Of a stretch of 64,000 nt of DNA, positions 44,237-56,091 are shown piece after piece. The notes under the pieces were generated by a model. The model did no database searches, was not told the DNA's origin, and worked only from the letters and a program-made list of their open reading frames with translations. Position numbers and translations under genes: made by a program. The DNA comes from Linnemannia elongata (Eukaryota; Mortierellomycota; Mortierellomycetes; Mortierellales; Mortierellaceae), in assembly GCA_036320915.1 (NCBI GenBank), contig JAXBDG010000012.1:1848501-1912500 (forward strand). Reading direction: 5' to 3'. Each line of letters starts with the position of its first letter. The first letter of the stretch is position 1.

Positions 44237-46361
44237 ATGCACAACCAACACCACGACCCTCACCCTCAAAGCGAACACCACCAATCGCCACTCCCTCCTC
44301 CGCAATCAAAAAGCGGTGTCACCGTCATCATCGTCGGCGGCGGGATCGGCGGCTTGTCCCTCGCTAATATGTTTGAGCGCGCAGGCATCAGCTATCTAAT
44401 CCTCGAAAAGGCTACGACCATCCGTGCCCTTGGTTCTTCGTTAGGACTGGATGCTAGTTCTTTGCCGGTTATGGAGCAATTGGGGTTGCTTGAGGACTTT
44501 TATAAGGCTTCCAAACCTGTTAGACACTTTAACTTTTATAACGAGGATGTGAAGCCAATTGGGATGGTGGATTTCTCGGACCTCGAGGAGATGTAAGTTC
44601 GTTTGCCTTTTGTTCGTTTGGATTGGAGGAAGGAATGGAGGAAGGAATGAAGGAAGGGGGAAAGACAATGAAACATTAAGACAAAGAAAAGCGAAGCAAA
44701 AAAAAAAAAAAAAAGTTGACTAGCTCAAAGGGAACAAAGAAACAGGAAAAGAGAGTTAATACAAGCAAAAAAAAAATCCTCTTTCACTTATCCTGTCTCT
44801 GACACTTGACTGACTTGTACAATCTGTGTCTTCCAATAAAACAGCGGTGGGTACCCGGCGATCATCCTGGACAGGCCAGCGTTCTACAACGTCCTCCTGA
44901 AGAACATCCCCAAAGAAAAGATCAAGTACAACAAGCGCGTCCTCACCATCACTCAGGACGAGGATGGCGCCACTGCCAGCTGCTCCGACGGCAGGTAAGA
45001 AGACACTTTTCTTTTTCTTACACCATCCATTCTTTCTTTGTCTCTTTCTCGAACAAAGAAAAGGAGAACGAGAGAGGACGTGATCGACTGTTCTACCCCG
45101 CATTCATTTCGGCGTGTTTTGTTCCTTTTTCGTTTCAACGACTGGTGGGCGATGATCGTCACTCTGTCGTTAGTGAACGAATTGCTCCTCTGTTCCTTAT
45201 TTGTCTCGCCGGCGCTTTAGCCACCCTTCACTCTACATACCCACTTGACTTACACGCCCTTTCCTTTCACTCAAGTACATCACAACGGATACCTCCATAT
45301 CCACCGACACTTACAATCTCATTCAAAGCCAACAGCTCTCCATGTGCATGCCATCAACTACCCGAAAGGTTCTCGGCCACCTTTGAGCTCCAAGAGGGGG
45401 ACCCTCGAGGGTCTTCGCCCGGGCCTAGGTGCACCGTCCTCATCGCTTTCTCATTCTCTCATTCACTCTCCGCCTCCTTCCTATTCCCAATCCATCGCCA
45501 TCATTCTGAGCATTAGTAGAAAAAGGACATCCAAGAAGGATGCTCTTCTTTGTCTCTTATGCACGCCAACATCCCTTTGCCTTTGTTTCTTTTGCTCTCA
45601 CAGATACATATTTCTTTGTTGTTATCATGCGAACTATCACAATCTAGTTTTGTTTGTTTCTTCCGTCTTCTTACCTCTCTGATTCCCCTTTTTGCAAACA
45701 CACTGTCGATGTACCTCTCTCTCTTTGTCCTTGCTTGTTGGTTACTCAATTGCTTTTATGTTGTCGGCTCTTGAAATATTAACCCACCACCTTCACCTTC
45801 TCTCTCGTGCTTTTCCTCCCTGCCTTCTCTTCATCTCTTTTTTTTTCTTGACACATACAGCGCATACTTGAGCTCGATAATCATTGGAGCAGATGGTGCG
45901 TACAGCGCAGTCCGGCAGAATATTTACAAGAATCTCAAGGCCAAGGGCAAGTTGTCATCCAACGACGCCAAACCCCTTGGGTACAACCAGCACTGTCTCG
46001 GTACGTTACAACGTCTTGTAAACGAGAACAACATCTGCAGGTGTTTTGGTTATTTGTTTGCATGTTCAGATTGTCTGTTTTGGTTTTGAATGGGATGCAT
46101 ATTTGTTTGTTTGTTTGTTTGGATCGGTACGGTGTGGTGTTAGTATTTGTCAATAACGGGATAATGCAAGCTGACATTGATGCTTGTATTGTATGCATGT
46201 ATAATCTCTCAACAAATATCATATCATGGAACTACACTCACTCACCTCTCGTCGTCTTTTACTTTCCCCGTCTTCTTTCCTTTCTTCCATTACTTGCATG
46301 GCACACAACATCTCTTCTCTTCCCTATGCCTCCTTCCTCATCCATCGGATCCGATCGCTTT

Positions 46362-46394
<33 letters not shown>

Positions 46395-48075
46395 CTCCGT
46401 CGTTTTTCGGTGAAATAACGAAAACTAGTCGGCGTTAGCAAGCCATTCGACCCAGAATTGTACCCTGTCCTCAAGAACGACTACACCGACTTTGAGATTG
46501 TCATCCCTAAGAACGATCCCTTCTATGTAAGTTTTGTTCAGGTCTTTATTTTTCGGTAACGTGCTTTTTGTTCGATATTGAGTCGCATATATGGGTGATG
46601 GCTCTCTGGAATCTCGCTTCGTTCCTTCCCTCATCGTTTCTTGTCACACCCAATGGTAGAAGGTGTCTAGACTAGAAGGTTGATCTTCTAGGCCTTGTCC
46701 CTCCCCTTTATTCTTTTTCTCGTCTCTCAGATTGTACCACCACAACTCACATTCAATCTATCTGATATTTTTTTGTTTGTTATTCCTCACATGCAATCCT
46801 CAACCCCTCCTCCCGCTCCAAAAATAAGGCGATTTACATGCCCCTCCCCAACAACAGGATCTCATGGGCCGTCATCCAGAACGTCCCCCGCGCCGACGAC
46901 TCCTCCGGCGACTCCTTCCGGTTCTCTGAATGGGGCCCTCACGCCGCCAAAGAAATGGCCGATTACGTCCGACATCTTTCAAACCCGTTCTTGGAAGGTG
47001 GAACTCTGGGCGATGTGATTGATCATACCCCAATGGATTTGGTGTCCAAGATCATGCTGGAGGAGAAGTTTTTTGAGAGCTGGTATGATGACCGTGTAGT
47101 CCTCCTTGGCGATGGTTAGTCCTTTTGTTCTTGTTCTTGTTTTGCTTTGCTTGCTAGTTGTTAGTAGTTGTTGGTGTTTGGTCAAAGGGGAAGGGTTATC
47201 AAATGGATTGTACTAACCATAGTAACCCCATCCATCTCCTTTTTTTTAAAATGTTTGATTCTCAGCTTGCCACAAGGTAAACAATACGAACGCACAGACA
47301 CACCTTTATCATCCATCGCGAACTCCCCACCCTTGCTACTCCCCTCCTTCACTGCACCCTTCTTAACTTTCTCCCACCGTCTCTTTCCCTCTCCCTCTTC
47401 CAAAATAGGTCGTCCCAAGTGCAGGACTAGGTGCCAACCTAGCCATCCTAGAAGGCGTGCATCTCTGCAACCTCCTCATCGATATGCCATCGACTAATCA
47501 AAAGGATATCACTCGCGTCTTTGAAGCCTATTACCGTCAGCGCGCCAAAATCGCTCGTCTCGCACTGGGCAACTCGCGTCAGTTTGGAAAAGTCATGGGC
47601 GATCGGGTAAGACTATCCCATCTATCATACTTTCGTCTCTCTCTCTCTCTCTCTCTCTCCCTCTCTACTGATCATTTCTTTTATGTTCCTTTACTTGCAT
47701 GGGCCACGTTGTCGTTTGTCAAAAAATCGAAGCGAAAAATGATGAATTAAAAAAAAAAAAACTAACATGTTGTACGATTCATCATTCTCCTTCCTCTCTA
47801 TCCGTCCCCCCTCCCTCTCTTTCCGCCTTTTCAACCTACCTAACCCCCCCCCCTAGGGCCCGATTTCACAACTGGTCCGCAAGATCTTCCTGAACCACAT
47901 CCCAGCATGGATGTCAAAACAGGCAAATACTCAAAGGATCCAATACCGTCCACAATTACATTTCTTACCACCTGCTTCTACAGCCGCAAAGGGAAGTGTC
48001 CCTGGTCGACCTCAGGAACCTAGATTGGATTGGGGGAGTAGGGGTCTTCAGAAGGGGTCTATGTTTCCTCTTTGA
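44237..48075 (+). CDS. FAD-dependent monooxygenase (salicylate-hydroxylase-like)
   Basis: Eight exons: 44237-44592, 44845-44994, 45861-46000, 46429-46526, 46829-47114, 47266-47276, 47409-47606, 47857-48075. All phases close, giving 485 residues. Rossmann FAD motif VGGGIGGLSLANMFERAG (residues 33-50) with acidic LEKA strand end, the DG motif GADGAYSAVR (about 178-187) and the GD motif VVLLGDACH (about 338-346). These define the class A flavoprotein hydroxylase fold, which uses NAD(P)H and O2 to hydroxylate small aromatic or polyketide-type substrates. Exon 6 is only 11 bases (CTTGCCACAAG) and supplies the residues right after the GD motif. Introns 2 (866 bases) and 3 are long. Substrate unknown; no biosynthetic cluster is visible. 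Confidence 0.9.
47266..47276 (+). other. 11-bp micro-exon of the monooxygenase gene
   Basis: CTTGCCACAAG between TCTCAG and GTAAAC. It restores the reading frame between exons 5 and 7 and encodes A-C-H-K after GD. Without it the frame is lost. Confidence 0.8.
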
Positions 48076-48650
48076 GTGAACGATGACTGTGGGGGATCGA
48101 TGGTGGGGGAAGGAAGAAAAAAAAAAAAGGTGGATGAGGGAGGAAAGAGAGAGAAAGAGACAGAGAGGTGGTGTGAAAGGGGGGATGAGAGAGACTCCAA
48201 AATTACATAGCATATCATAATACCCGCGCGCAATCATCTCTCCCCGCGAAGCACAAAAGAAATAATAATACAAGAACTATATACATGTGAAGCGACCTTT
48301 GCAAAAAGCTAGGTTATATTTTTTTTAGGAAGGAATATGATAATGAGTATGCAATGGCGGTGTCATTAATGTAGCAGAAGGGTTATCAAAGCAATGGGTC
48401 GTGAGAAAAAAAAAGATGTGTAGAAGAGAGTGAAGAGGATTGGAAGTCGTTCGCCCTTGATTTCCAGCGCCATCATTCTACGGCGCCAGTCTAGGCGATT
48501 ATTGTTTAAAAAAAAGGTGAAACAAGCAAATCGCAAGAGGCGAAAATATTAGGCAAAATGAGCGCCATGAATGAGAACGAAATGAACGACTCCCTACGAC
48601 CCGTCTGACAGACGAAGGGGAGAGGGGGCGTTTTGGACTATGGAGGATCT
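48076..48650. other. Convergent 3' intergenic region
   Basis: Between the monooxygenase (+) and the Swi5 gene (-). No gene; A-runs and short purine repeats only. Confidence 0.45.
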
Positions 48651-51213
48651 TCAGTCGTCCATGTCGAGACCAAAGTTCTCATACTGAGTCTTGATAGTCG
48701 TCCCTTCCAACTCCGCGCACTAAACAGATTCCAGATGAGAGCAACAATGCAAAGAAAGATTAAGTTAGAACAAAAGGAAGAGATGATGGCGCCTGGAACC
48801 CCCAGAACCAGGAACAAGAACAGGAACAAGAACAAGAACAAGAACTACAACAACAACAACACACAGGACCACAAGGCCCTCATTGCCCCTCACAAGAAGG
48901 AAGGAGGAAGGGTTATTGATATTCGCCATACCTTGCCGAGGATGACCTGGCCAACATCCTTGATCTCATTGTACTCATGCAACTGATGGATGTGTTGCGA
49001 AATCATCTCGCTTGGTGTACCCATACCCCTACAATCACCCACCCATACATGAACAAGAAAAACCAATAGAAATAGGTTAGATATATGGTTCCATTGCAAT
49101 TAATGAAACATAGGTGTTGGGAGATGGCACGTTTGTTTGTGAGCCATCATGGATGAAAAAAATGGGGAGAATGAGAAAAAGCAAGGGTAAAAGAAAGGAA
49201 GGAAGGAAAAGGGTGATGATGGATAGAATTTGCACCTTAATGAACGGATGATGTCCTGTTCCTGCCGTTGGAGGTCGGCGATCGTCTTTTTCAATTCCTC
49301 AATCTTGGCGTCCTCCTGTGCCTAGTAGGATGATAGCATTAGCACGAGACGGTGGGTGGTGGTCAGTTCACAAATGTTGTTTTTCGAATTATAACCAACC
49401 CTTGTTGTGTGTGCTCTCGCCATAGCAATAAAATCAACAACAACAAAGGAATGAAGAAAAGGAAAAAAGAGAGGAGCGAAACAAGAGAAAGTTTTCCCGT
49501 AGATGTACGATTTTCGTTGTGTACTAGTGTGCTCTCAAATCATGCCATGTTCCTTTTTTTTTTTTTTTTTTGAGTTGTTGAGTTGAGTTGAGTTGACTTT
49601 TTGGTTGCATTAATTAAGCAGGGCGATCTGTGTTAAAAATACAAACAAAAGGCAAAAGAGGGGGCGAGACATACCTTGAGTGCATCATGGCGTTCCTTCG
49701 AGTCCCGTTTCTTCTTGTCAGAATCCAAAGCCTTGTTGGTGATCGACAATGAGATCGCTGAAGCAGTAGAAGTAGAGGCGACACCAATAGGGGTCGAAGA
49801 TGTCGTCTCAAGAGGGGGGGCGGCCGTCTTGGGTTGTGCCATTTCTTCCCCCTCCAATGATGTCGATGGAACTTCAATTTCTCTGGTTGTCGTTGCAGTT
49901 GACGAAGGTGCATGTACATGCACATGATGTTCCTCAGTCTCCATATCTGTATCATGCTGATGGTACTCTTGCGAGTACTTTTCCTGCTCCTGATGATGGG
50001 GAGGGTACTGCTGTGTCGGTACCGAGGGAGGAAGGCTCTGCAAATTCGTCTCCTTCTCCTTCTCTTCCTCCTCCTCAACAAAACCAGGATAAACTCCTCC
50101 TGCTTTCTCCTGTGCTCGGTATTGTAGTTCCTCCTGCATCATCCTATCAGACTCGAATGTGTCTCGTCTGGTAGACACTGGCGATGTTGACCGTGCTGCA
50201 ACGGCTGCTGTTGTGGATGGCGCTGGTGGGACATGGAACTCGACCTCATCTGCCACCTCCTCCTCAACATCATCAATAACCTCAGTCTCCTCAAACATTA
50301 CCAGATCCGGTTTTGTCACACTCGCAGCTGGCGTCACCGCTGGAGTGGCAACTGCAGAAGTCGTCGATGACCTGTTGGACATCAATACATCCTCCATCCC
50401 AGGGAACTCTACACCTCCACCAAATCGACTACGATCCCCTCCACGTTCTGACACCGGAGACCGCTCTCCACTTGGACGACCCGATCGTTCCGAAAACATA
50501 AACTGCTGAGGCTGTTGCTGAGGAAAATGGTGATGAGGCTGTTGACGGGGCGAGAGGAGTAAAGGCGATGTGGGTCCACTTGCACTGCCACCAGCAGACG
50601 ACGCTTCATACTGACGCCGTCTAGAAGAAGGAGAAGCAGGGGCCCGGATCCGTTCCGAGACAGGACTGTATTCTCGAGAACTGTACCCCGAAGATGAGGG
50701 GTCTGGCGACCTCACCACATCCCCCCTCTCTCCTTCCCTCACCCTCGTCCTCTCCCGTTCCCGTTCACGGTCCCGCTGTTCACGTCTCGAAGACGAACTT
50801 CCAGATCCTGATCTCGAGCTAGTGCTCACAGGAGGTTCCCCTCCAAGAGAGGCAGCAGCAGCAGCAGCAGCGGCGGCCTGTCGAGCCTCACGACGCAGTT
50901 CTCGTTCCCGTTCACGGTCTCGGTCTCGGTCAGTTCTCTCCCCTCTATCCCCCCTGTCACTACGTTCACGGTCGGGGCGTTCGCTGCGTTCGCTTCGTTC
51001 ACGGAGACGGTCACTACGGTCGGATCGTTCCCTGTCTCTGTCTCTTTCTCTGTCTCGGTCAGATCGATCCCGGTCCCGATCCCGTTCCCGGTCTCTGTCA
51101 GTGCGTTCTCGACGGTCTGCAGTTCTGCGGTGTGACCTGTCCTGTGAAGAGGAGTTGGAAGAAGAAGGAGGACTCTGTGATGGCTTTTGTGCGAGGTCCT
51201 GTTGTGTGTCCAT
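48651..51213 (-). CDS. Swi5-family recombination mediator with long charged N-terminus
   Basis: Four exons on the minus strand: 51213-49675, 49321-49236, 49028-48932, 48719-48651; phases close, about 596 residues. The last about 80 residues are Swi5: a helix (AQEDAKIEELKKTIADLQRQ), then HQLHEYNEIKDVGQVILGK and CAELEGTTIKTQYENFGLDM ending MDD, very like animal and yeast Swi5. Swi5 pairs with Sfr1/Mei5 to stabilise Rad51 or Dmc1 filaments in the nucleus. The first 513 residues are low complexity: long Arg-Asp/Arg-Glu repeats (40-150), Ser/Arg and Gln/His runs, then acidic stretches. Typical Swi5 proteins are 85-235 residues, so this N-terminal extension is unusual. The join is supported by clean splice sites but not by transcripts. 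Confidence 0.75.
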
Positions 51214-51835
51214 GGTTTATGGTATTGTTTTGTTGCTGTGAAGGTGAAAAGAAATAAAAGAGGGGAGTTGTGGTTGTTGTTGTTTAAGTGTGGGGTTCCT
51301 CCTTTTGTGTAGGTGAATGAGAGGAAGAAAGGTTGAAAGTGTCGAAGAAGAAGAAAAGGGAAGAAGAGTTGAATGAATGAGCAAAGAAGAAACGAGAGGG
51401 GAAGGAAAGGAAGTAGAATAACAACAAGAACAATTTAAAAAAAAAGGTGTGTGAGGCCTTTTTTTGTTTCTCTCTCTCTGAGGTTCAGTCTCAGAGTCAG
51501 GGGCACAACAACAAAGGCAAATAGTAATTAATTTTCGACTGTGTCCCATGTCCAGAATTAGAACGACCAAATTGGCTCGACGCCACCACCATAACAACCA
51601 TTGCAACCATGGAGCACCGCATTCGAAGAGCACCGAGGAAGAGGCAAAACGCTAATAAATAAATAAAGGCAAAGGACATTAAGCACATTCAAAACAAGAC
51701 ATAGGTAGAGACACACAATAAGAGAAAGAGCGAAAGGAAACGGTATATATATATTTTAGTGTTTGTACATGTTCGAAGGGTGAAAGGGGGGAATCATTCT
51801 AGTGAGAGAGAGAGAGAGAGAGACTAATAGGTAAT
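51214..51835. promoter_or_regulatory. Region upstream of the Swi5 gene, downstream of the nucleoside phosphorylase gene
   Basis: Both neighbours are on the minus strand. No gene seen. GA microsatellite at 51808-51823 and TATATATAT near 51745-51754. Confidence 0.45.
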
Positions 51836-53318
51836 TTACAAGGCCCAGACACTGCCCTCGGTGGCATGAAGCTCGCTCTCGTCACCCAAGGAAATCTCGA
51901 CCAAAGAATCAAAGACAGCCTTTCCAGCAAGAGGCTCGACACGGGCAACATCCGCCTTGGAGATAAACTCGTTCGACTTGCGCTGAGCGAAAACCATCAT
52001 ACAAGCACCCGCACGAATCGAATGCTTGTTCGAAGTAGCAGCAAACTTCACCTTCGACTCCTCCTTCAGGGGTGCAATAGTCGAAGTCCTGGCCAAATGG
52101 TACAACAAGAATGTCTCCATCTCCAATGTAAGGGTCCCGGGCTCATACTTGACCAACTCGTTGAACAGCTCCTGGTTGTTGTCGACAAAGTTCTCGTCCT
52201 GACGACCCTGGGAGGAATAGAAGGAATCGGCGGTGGCGTTGATACCCTTCCAGACGTGGTTGTCGCCCAACTGTGCGCTCATGTTCTTGACAAGAGTCGC
52301 AGTGACTTCGGGGTCGGCATCGAACTTCTTTGAGAGAATATAGGGGGATGCAGAGGAGGCAGACGAATCGTCGGCAAAGTAGTCGTAGTTACGCTGGACG
52401 AGGTAGGAGGAGGAAGGAACACAGATGTCACCGACCTTGGCGTCGGAGAGGGAACCGCAGGAGCCCAGACGGATGATGATCATGGGTCCGTCAACCACAG
52501 CTCTGCACTCGCGCACGAAAAAGTCCATCATCGACACTCCCATTCCTATTGGTGAAATAGATGTATTCATGTGAAAGAAGAAAAATGTCAGGAACAAAAA
52601 CAATTCAAAATACTCCCCTATTTTTCTTTTCTTTCCAAGAAGGAAGGTGAAGAAAAAGAATCAAACACACAGCCGCGGATCAAAAAGCAGAGCCTTTTTG
52701 TTTGATTCTTAACAAGAAGACACATAGCCTTGGAATGAAATGATCCCAACAACCAGAAAGAGTGTGGGCCTTTTCTTCTTTCTTTCCTTTTTTCCACTTG
52801 TTCCCTCCCATCCTCTCTTCCGCAAAAATAAAAACCGCAAATATCAACATCACACAACAAACAAACGAAACAAAGCAAAACGTACCGATGGCAACGATGG
52901 AGACGGGGGTACCCTTGTAGCGTCCAGTGATAGTCAAGAACCCACGGTGAGAGGCATGGCTGAACAACTTGGAAAAGATTTCTTTGGGAGGGGTGGAGGG
53001 GTCGACACCATCAAGGGAGCGGGAGAGGATAATGGCACGGGCAGGGTCTCCGACTGTGATGATCCTGTTGGCAAGCTCTCCGCGCTTGACTCCGACGTGG
53101 CTATTCATTAGAAGGTGAAGACGTAGAGGATGAGTGTGAGTAAGTGGTAGGAAGACTGACGGAGTATGAGCATGAGGCTCAAAGCATTTAGAAAGAGTAG
53201 ATGATAGGTATGCGCAACACACATTCAAGAGGACAAGTGTGGAGAAAAATGAGCTGAAAATGACTTACTAGGTACGACCTTCGGCGTCCATAGGGAAGTT
53301 GGCGTTGGACATGGACAT
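51836..53318 (-). CDS. Uridine phosphorylase-like nucleoside phosphorylase (NP-I family)
   Basis: Three exons: 53318-53269, 53100-52886, 52545-51836; all phases close, 324 residues. Exon 1 codes only MSMSNANFPMDAEGRT plus part of a Tyr codon. Family marks: ITVGDPARA (phosphate and ribose site, residues 31-39), IIIRLGSCGSL (111-121, phosphate-binding Arg114) and the nucleoside-binding LTLEMETFLLYHLA with Glu at 230 and 232. It splits uridine (or a related nucleoside) with phosphate to base and ribose-1-phosphate, in cytosolic pyrimidine salvage. Uridine specificity is the likely choice from overall likeness; purine substrates cannot be excluded. Confidence 0.85.
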
Positions 53319-54224
53319 GTTGGGTAAAGAGTGTTCTAGGGAATGGAAAGAGGAATGGGAATGTGCGTTGTTGTTGTTGATGAGGAATGGAGTGGAAGAG
53401 TGGATGGAGTGTGAAGAAAAAAAGAAAAATAAAAAATCGTCGAGAAACCCCCTTTTTATAGGCGTTCCTGGACTAAGAAATGGAATGCCAGGTTAGGACG
53501 GTGAGTCCATGAGAGAGTCACAAAGGAACCGTCGTCGAGTTGTCCGTGGGAGTATTTGATACAAAAAAGTACGCCGTTGCGCCCGCCCTATGGAGAAAAC
53601 TGTAGCAAGGACACATTTCCTTCTAATGTCCGTTGAGATTGTGGTTGTTTGTTAACTGTTGGTTGGCTGGTTGTTTGGGGTAAAGAGAGTGGAGAGTACC
53701 AAAAGAGGTACTGTGGGACATGTATGACGCAGTGTGCTAGTGAAGATGAAATGATGAATGACCCTCTCGGAATGGATGAACACAGAAAAGAGGGGAACAC
53801 AAGAAACACAAGAACAGGCACAGGGAAAGACAGAAAACTGGGGCTCAATTCTTCTTGTTATTGCTCAAACTGGGATAAGCGAGAAATGCGGGGCAATTAA
53901 CGCAAGAAAAGAATGAATTGGAAGAACAGAAAGGAAAAGGCAACGGTCATGTGATAGAATGAACCACCCTTAACCCCTTTTTGATCGAAGATTTATCGTC
54001 ATCATCTCTTTATTCTCCTATCCTTACTCTTGTTATTACTATCTCCTTCTCGACCCCTTGACCCTGTCCTATTTTTTTTTTTTTTTTTTGCTCTCTATTC
54101 AACTCCTTCTTTCCTCTACGTACTCTCACAAGCAAATACAACCTCTCCCTCCAATCGATCTCGTCCGAGTCAACTCCACCTCCGTCCGCATTCCAAGACA
54201 CCCTCACCTCTGTCTCTTACCTAT
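53319..54224. promoter_or_regulatory. Divergent promoter region
   Basis: Between the phosphorylase gene (-) and the TAPR1-like gene (+). No credible gene inside; T run at 54072-54089 precedes a C/T-rich leader. Confidence 0.5.
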
Positions 54225-55484
54225 ATGACCATCCGGACAAACACCAACCAACATCAACACCACACCATCACCAATGGACCCAATACCTCACAACAACCCG
54301 CCGTCGCAAGTCCCAATCTAGCCTCTCCTGCCATAACTCCCGTCTCCTCTAGGCATCCTTCGCTCGCTACCTCCGAGGGCGCACATGGACACGGACATGC
54401 TCATGCACAAGGAGGACAGCCAAACAACAACAGCAACAACCCCACCCCAACAGCGCCTACTGCGGACGTAGGAGAGACGCCAGAACAGGTCCTGCTGGCA
54501 TCATTCAAGGCTGCGGCCTTATCGGTGACGCAGCTTTATAAGGACTCGCTCAAGAATCAACGTGCAGAACATGCCAAGGGATATGAGGCGGCCCTCCAGG
54601 ATTTATTGGCTTTTATGACAACCCACCCTGTTGTCCAGGAAAAGAAAGACCTAGGCATGAGTGAGGATGAGATTCGACAGACAACCAGCTTGTCAATCGA
54701 TGATGTTGTTCGGTTCATTGCGAACGCTCGGGCCATGAACTGCAATTCTGCGGCTGCTGCTGGTGTTGCCACCGGGAATGACCTGCACCTTCACCAACAA
54801 CAACAACAACAACAGCAGCAGTTGCAAGTACAGCAGGCTCATGAACAACAGCAACAGCTGCACCAACAACAGCTTTTGCACCAGCAGCAGCAGGAGCAGC
54901 AACATCAGCAGGAGCAGCAGCAACAGCAGCAGTTCCTTCAACAACATCAACAGCAACAGACAATGGAGCAACAGCAGCACCTTCAACAACAACAGCAACT
55001 CCATCATCAACAACAACAGCAACAACTCCAACAACAACAACAACAGCAGCAGCAGCAAGCTCTTGTTAGCAATGGAGGCGGTGGCGGTGGCCCCAGGTTG
55101 TCGTCATCAATTGCATCACCGACCTCGATTTTTCCAAGCGATGCGTTTACATTTACAGCACCGATCTTCCACCCTGGACTGGGAGCTGGTCAAGCAGGAG
55201 TAGGAGCCTTCCAGAGCATCTTTCCAGGGCAGGAAGGTGGAATTGGCCAACAGATGGCAGTCGATTCTTTGAAGAGGCGATATGCGTTGCAGGACTTTAA
55301 CACGGCAGCTAGTCGGATGATGTCTGGAACCAACAACCAAAACAACAACATCAACAGCAACTTGGTCAGTAACAATGGTCGCATGATGGCCAATCAACCC
55401 CTCAACCTCAACCTCATGGACTCTTTCGGCGCATTTCACGACCAGCCTCCATTCAAGCGTGGCCGTCGACGTGAAGGCGAGTAG
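54225..55484 (+). CDS. TAPR1/HAPSTR1-like protein with long poly-Gln region
   Basis: Single exon, 419 residues from ATG at 54225; an upstream frame extends to 54030 but starts in a T run and C/T-rich leader, so the later ATG is preferred. Residues about 88-125 (EQVLLASFKAAALSVTQLYK, then GYEAALQDLLAFM) match the helical core of the C16orf72/HAPSTR1 (TAPR1-like) family, nuclear stress-response proteins that partner the ubiquitin ligase HUWE1 in animals. Residues about 190-280 are Gln/His-rich, encoded by CAA/CAG runs at 54795-55060. The C-terminus PFKRGRRREGE is a likely nuclear signal. The family call rests on the core helix pattern; role in fungi is unknown. Confidence 0.6.
   Translation: MTIRTNTNQHQHHTITNGPNTSQQPAVASPNLASPAITPVSSRHPSLATSEGAHGHGHAHAQGGQPNNNSNNPTPTAPTADVGETPEQVLLASFKAAALSVTQLYKDSLKNQRAEHAKGYEAALQDLLAFMTTHPVVQEKKDLGMSEDEIRQTTSLSIDDVVRFIANARAMNCNSAAAAGVATGNDLHLHQQQQQQQQQLQVQQAHEQQQQLHQQQLLHQQQQEQQHQQEQQQQQQFLQQHQQQQTMEQQQHLQQQQQLHHQQQQQQLQQQQQQQQQQALVSNGGGGGGPRLSSSIASPTSIFPSDAFTFTAPIFHPGLGAGQAGVGAFQSIFPGQEGGIGQQMAVDSLKRRYALQDFNTAASRMMSGTNNQNNNINSNLVSNNGRMMANQPLNLNLMDSFGAFHDQPPFKRGRRREGE
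54795..55060 (+). repeat. CAA/CAG trinucleotide-rich coding tract
   Basis: Imperfect CAA/CAG codons giving poly-Gln broken by His, Leu, Glu and Val. Mixed codons suggest retained coding rather than fresh expansion. Confidence 0.8.
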
Positions 55485-56091
55485 TTCCTCGCTGTGCCGT
55501 TAGGATGTGTCTTTCTTATTCCTTCATTCCACATACGTTCGGGATCTTTATCGTTAGAGTGATATTTTCTGTTCCATTACAGAGGATAGTCCGAAGCAGG
55601 ATTGACCAGGAATCCCTTTCACCCTTCTCCCACCACCATCGTTTTTTCCCCTTTCGTTTATTATTCTTTTGCTTTTTCCCGTGTAGATCATAATTCGTTT
55701 CTTTTTCATGCTTTTCCATTTTTTTCAGCCTCTTCCATTGTACAACTTACAACACTCCGACAAACCCCCCCTTCTCTCCACTCTTTTCATTTCTACTTGC
55801 TCTTTCCTGCATCATTTTTGCTTTCCTTGCATTTTCAACCAAGACAAAAAAAAATACCATTTCCTTTTTCTTATCCTATGCTTATTTTCTTTCCTTCCTG
55901 GATCATGCCTCTGGCCTCTCCACGTTCTCTCTGTAGTAAAAACCCTTTTAAACCAGAAAAAAAAAATAAACCCCGTTCAAAATCAAGCTGTCTACTCGTT
56001 GCATCTATACTCTGTATTGTCTATTGTCTATTGTCTATTGTCTATTAAGTTATCTACAAATTCTCTCATCTCCTCTCTCTCTCTCTCTCTA
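55485..56091. other. Convergent 3' intergenic region
   Basis: T/C-rich. A tandem heptamer TATTGTC occurs about four to five times at 56011-56045, followed by a CT run at 56078-56090, next to the stop codon of the HAD gene. Confidence 0.5.

Noticed and set aside
49676..51241. Ser/Arg-rich frames antisense or out of frame to the Swi5 gene N-terminus
   Set aside because: Alternate frames of the same low-complexity repeats; only the minus-strand frame joins in phase to the Swi5 exons.
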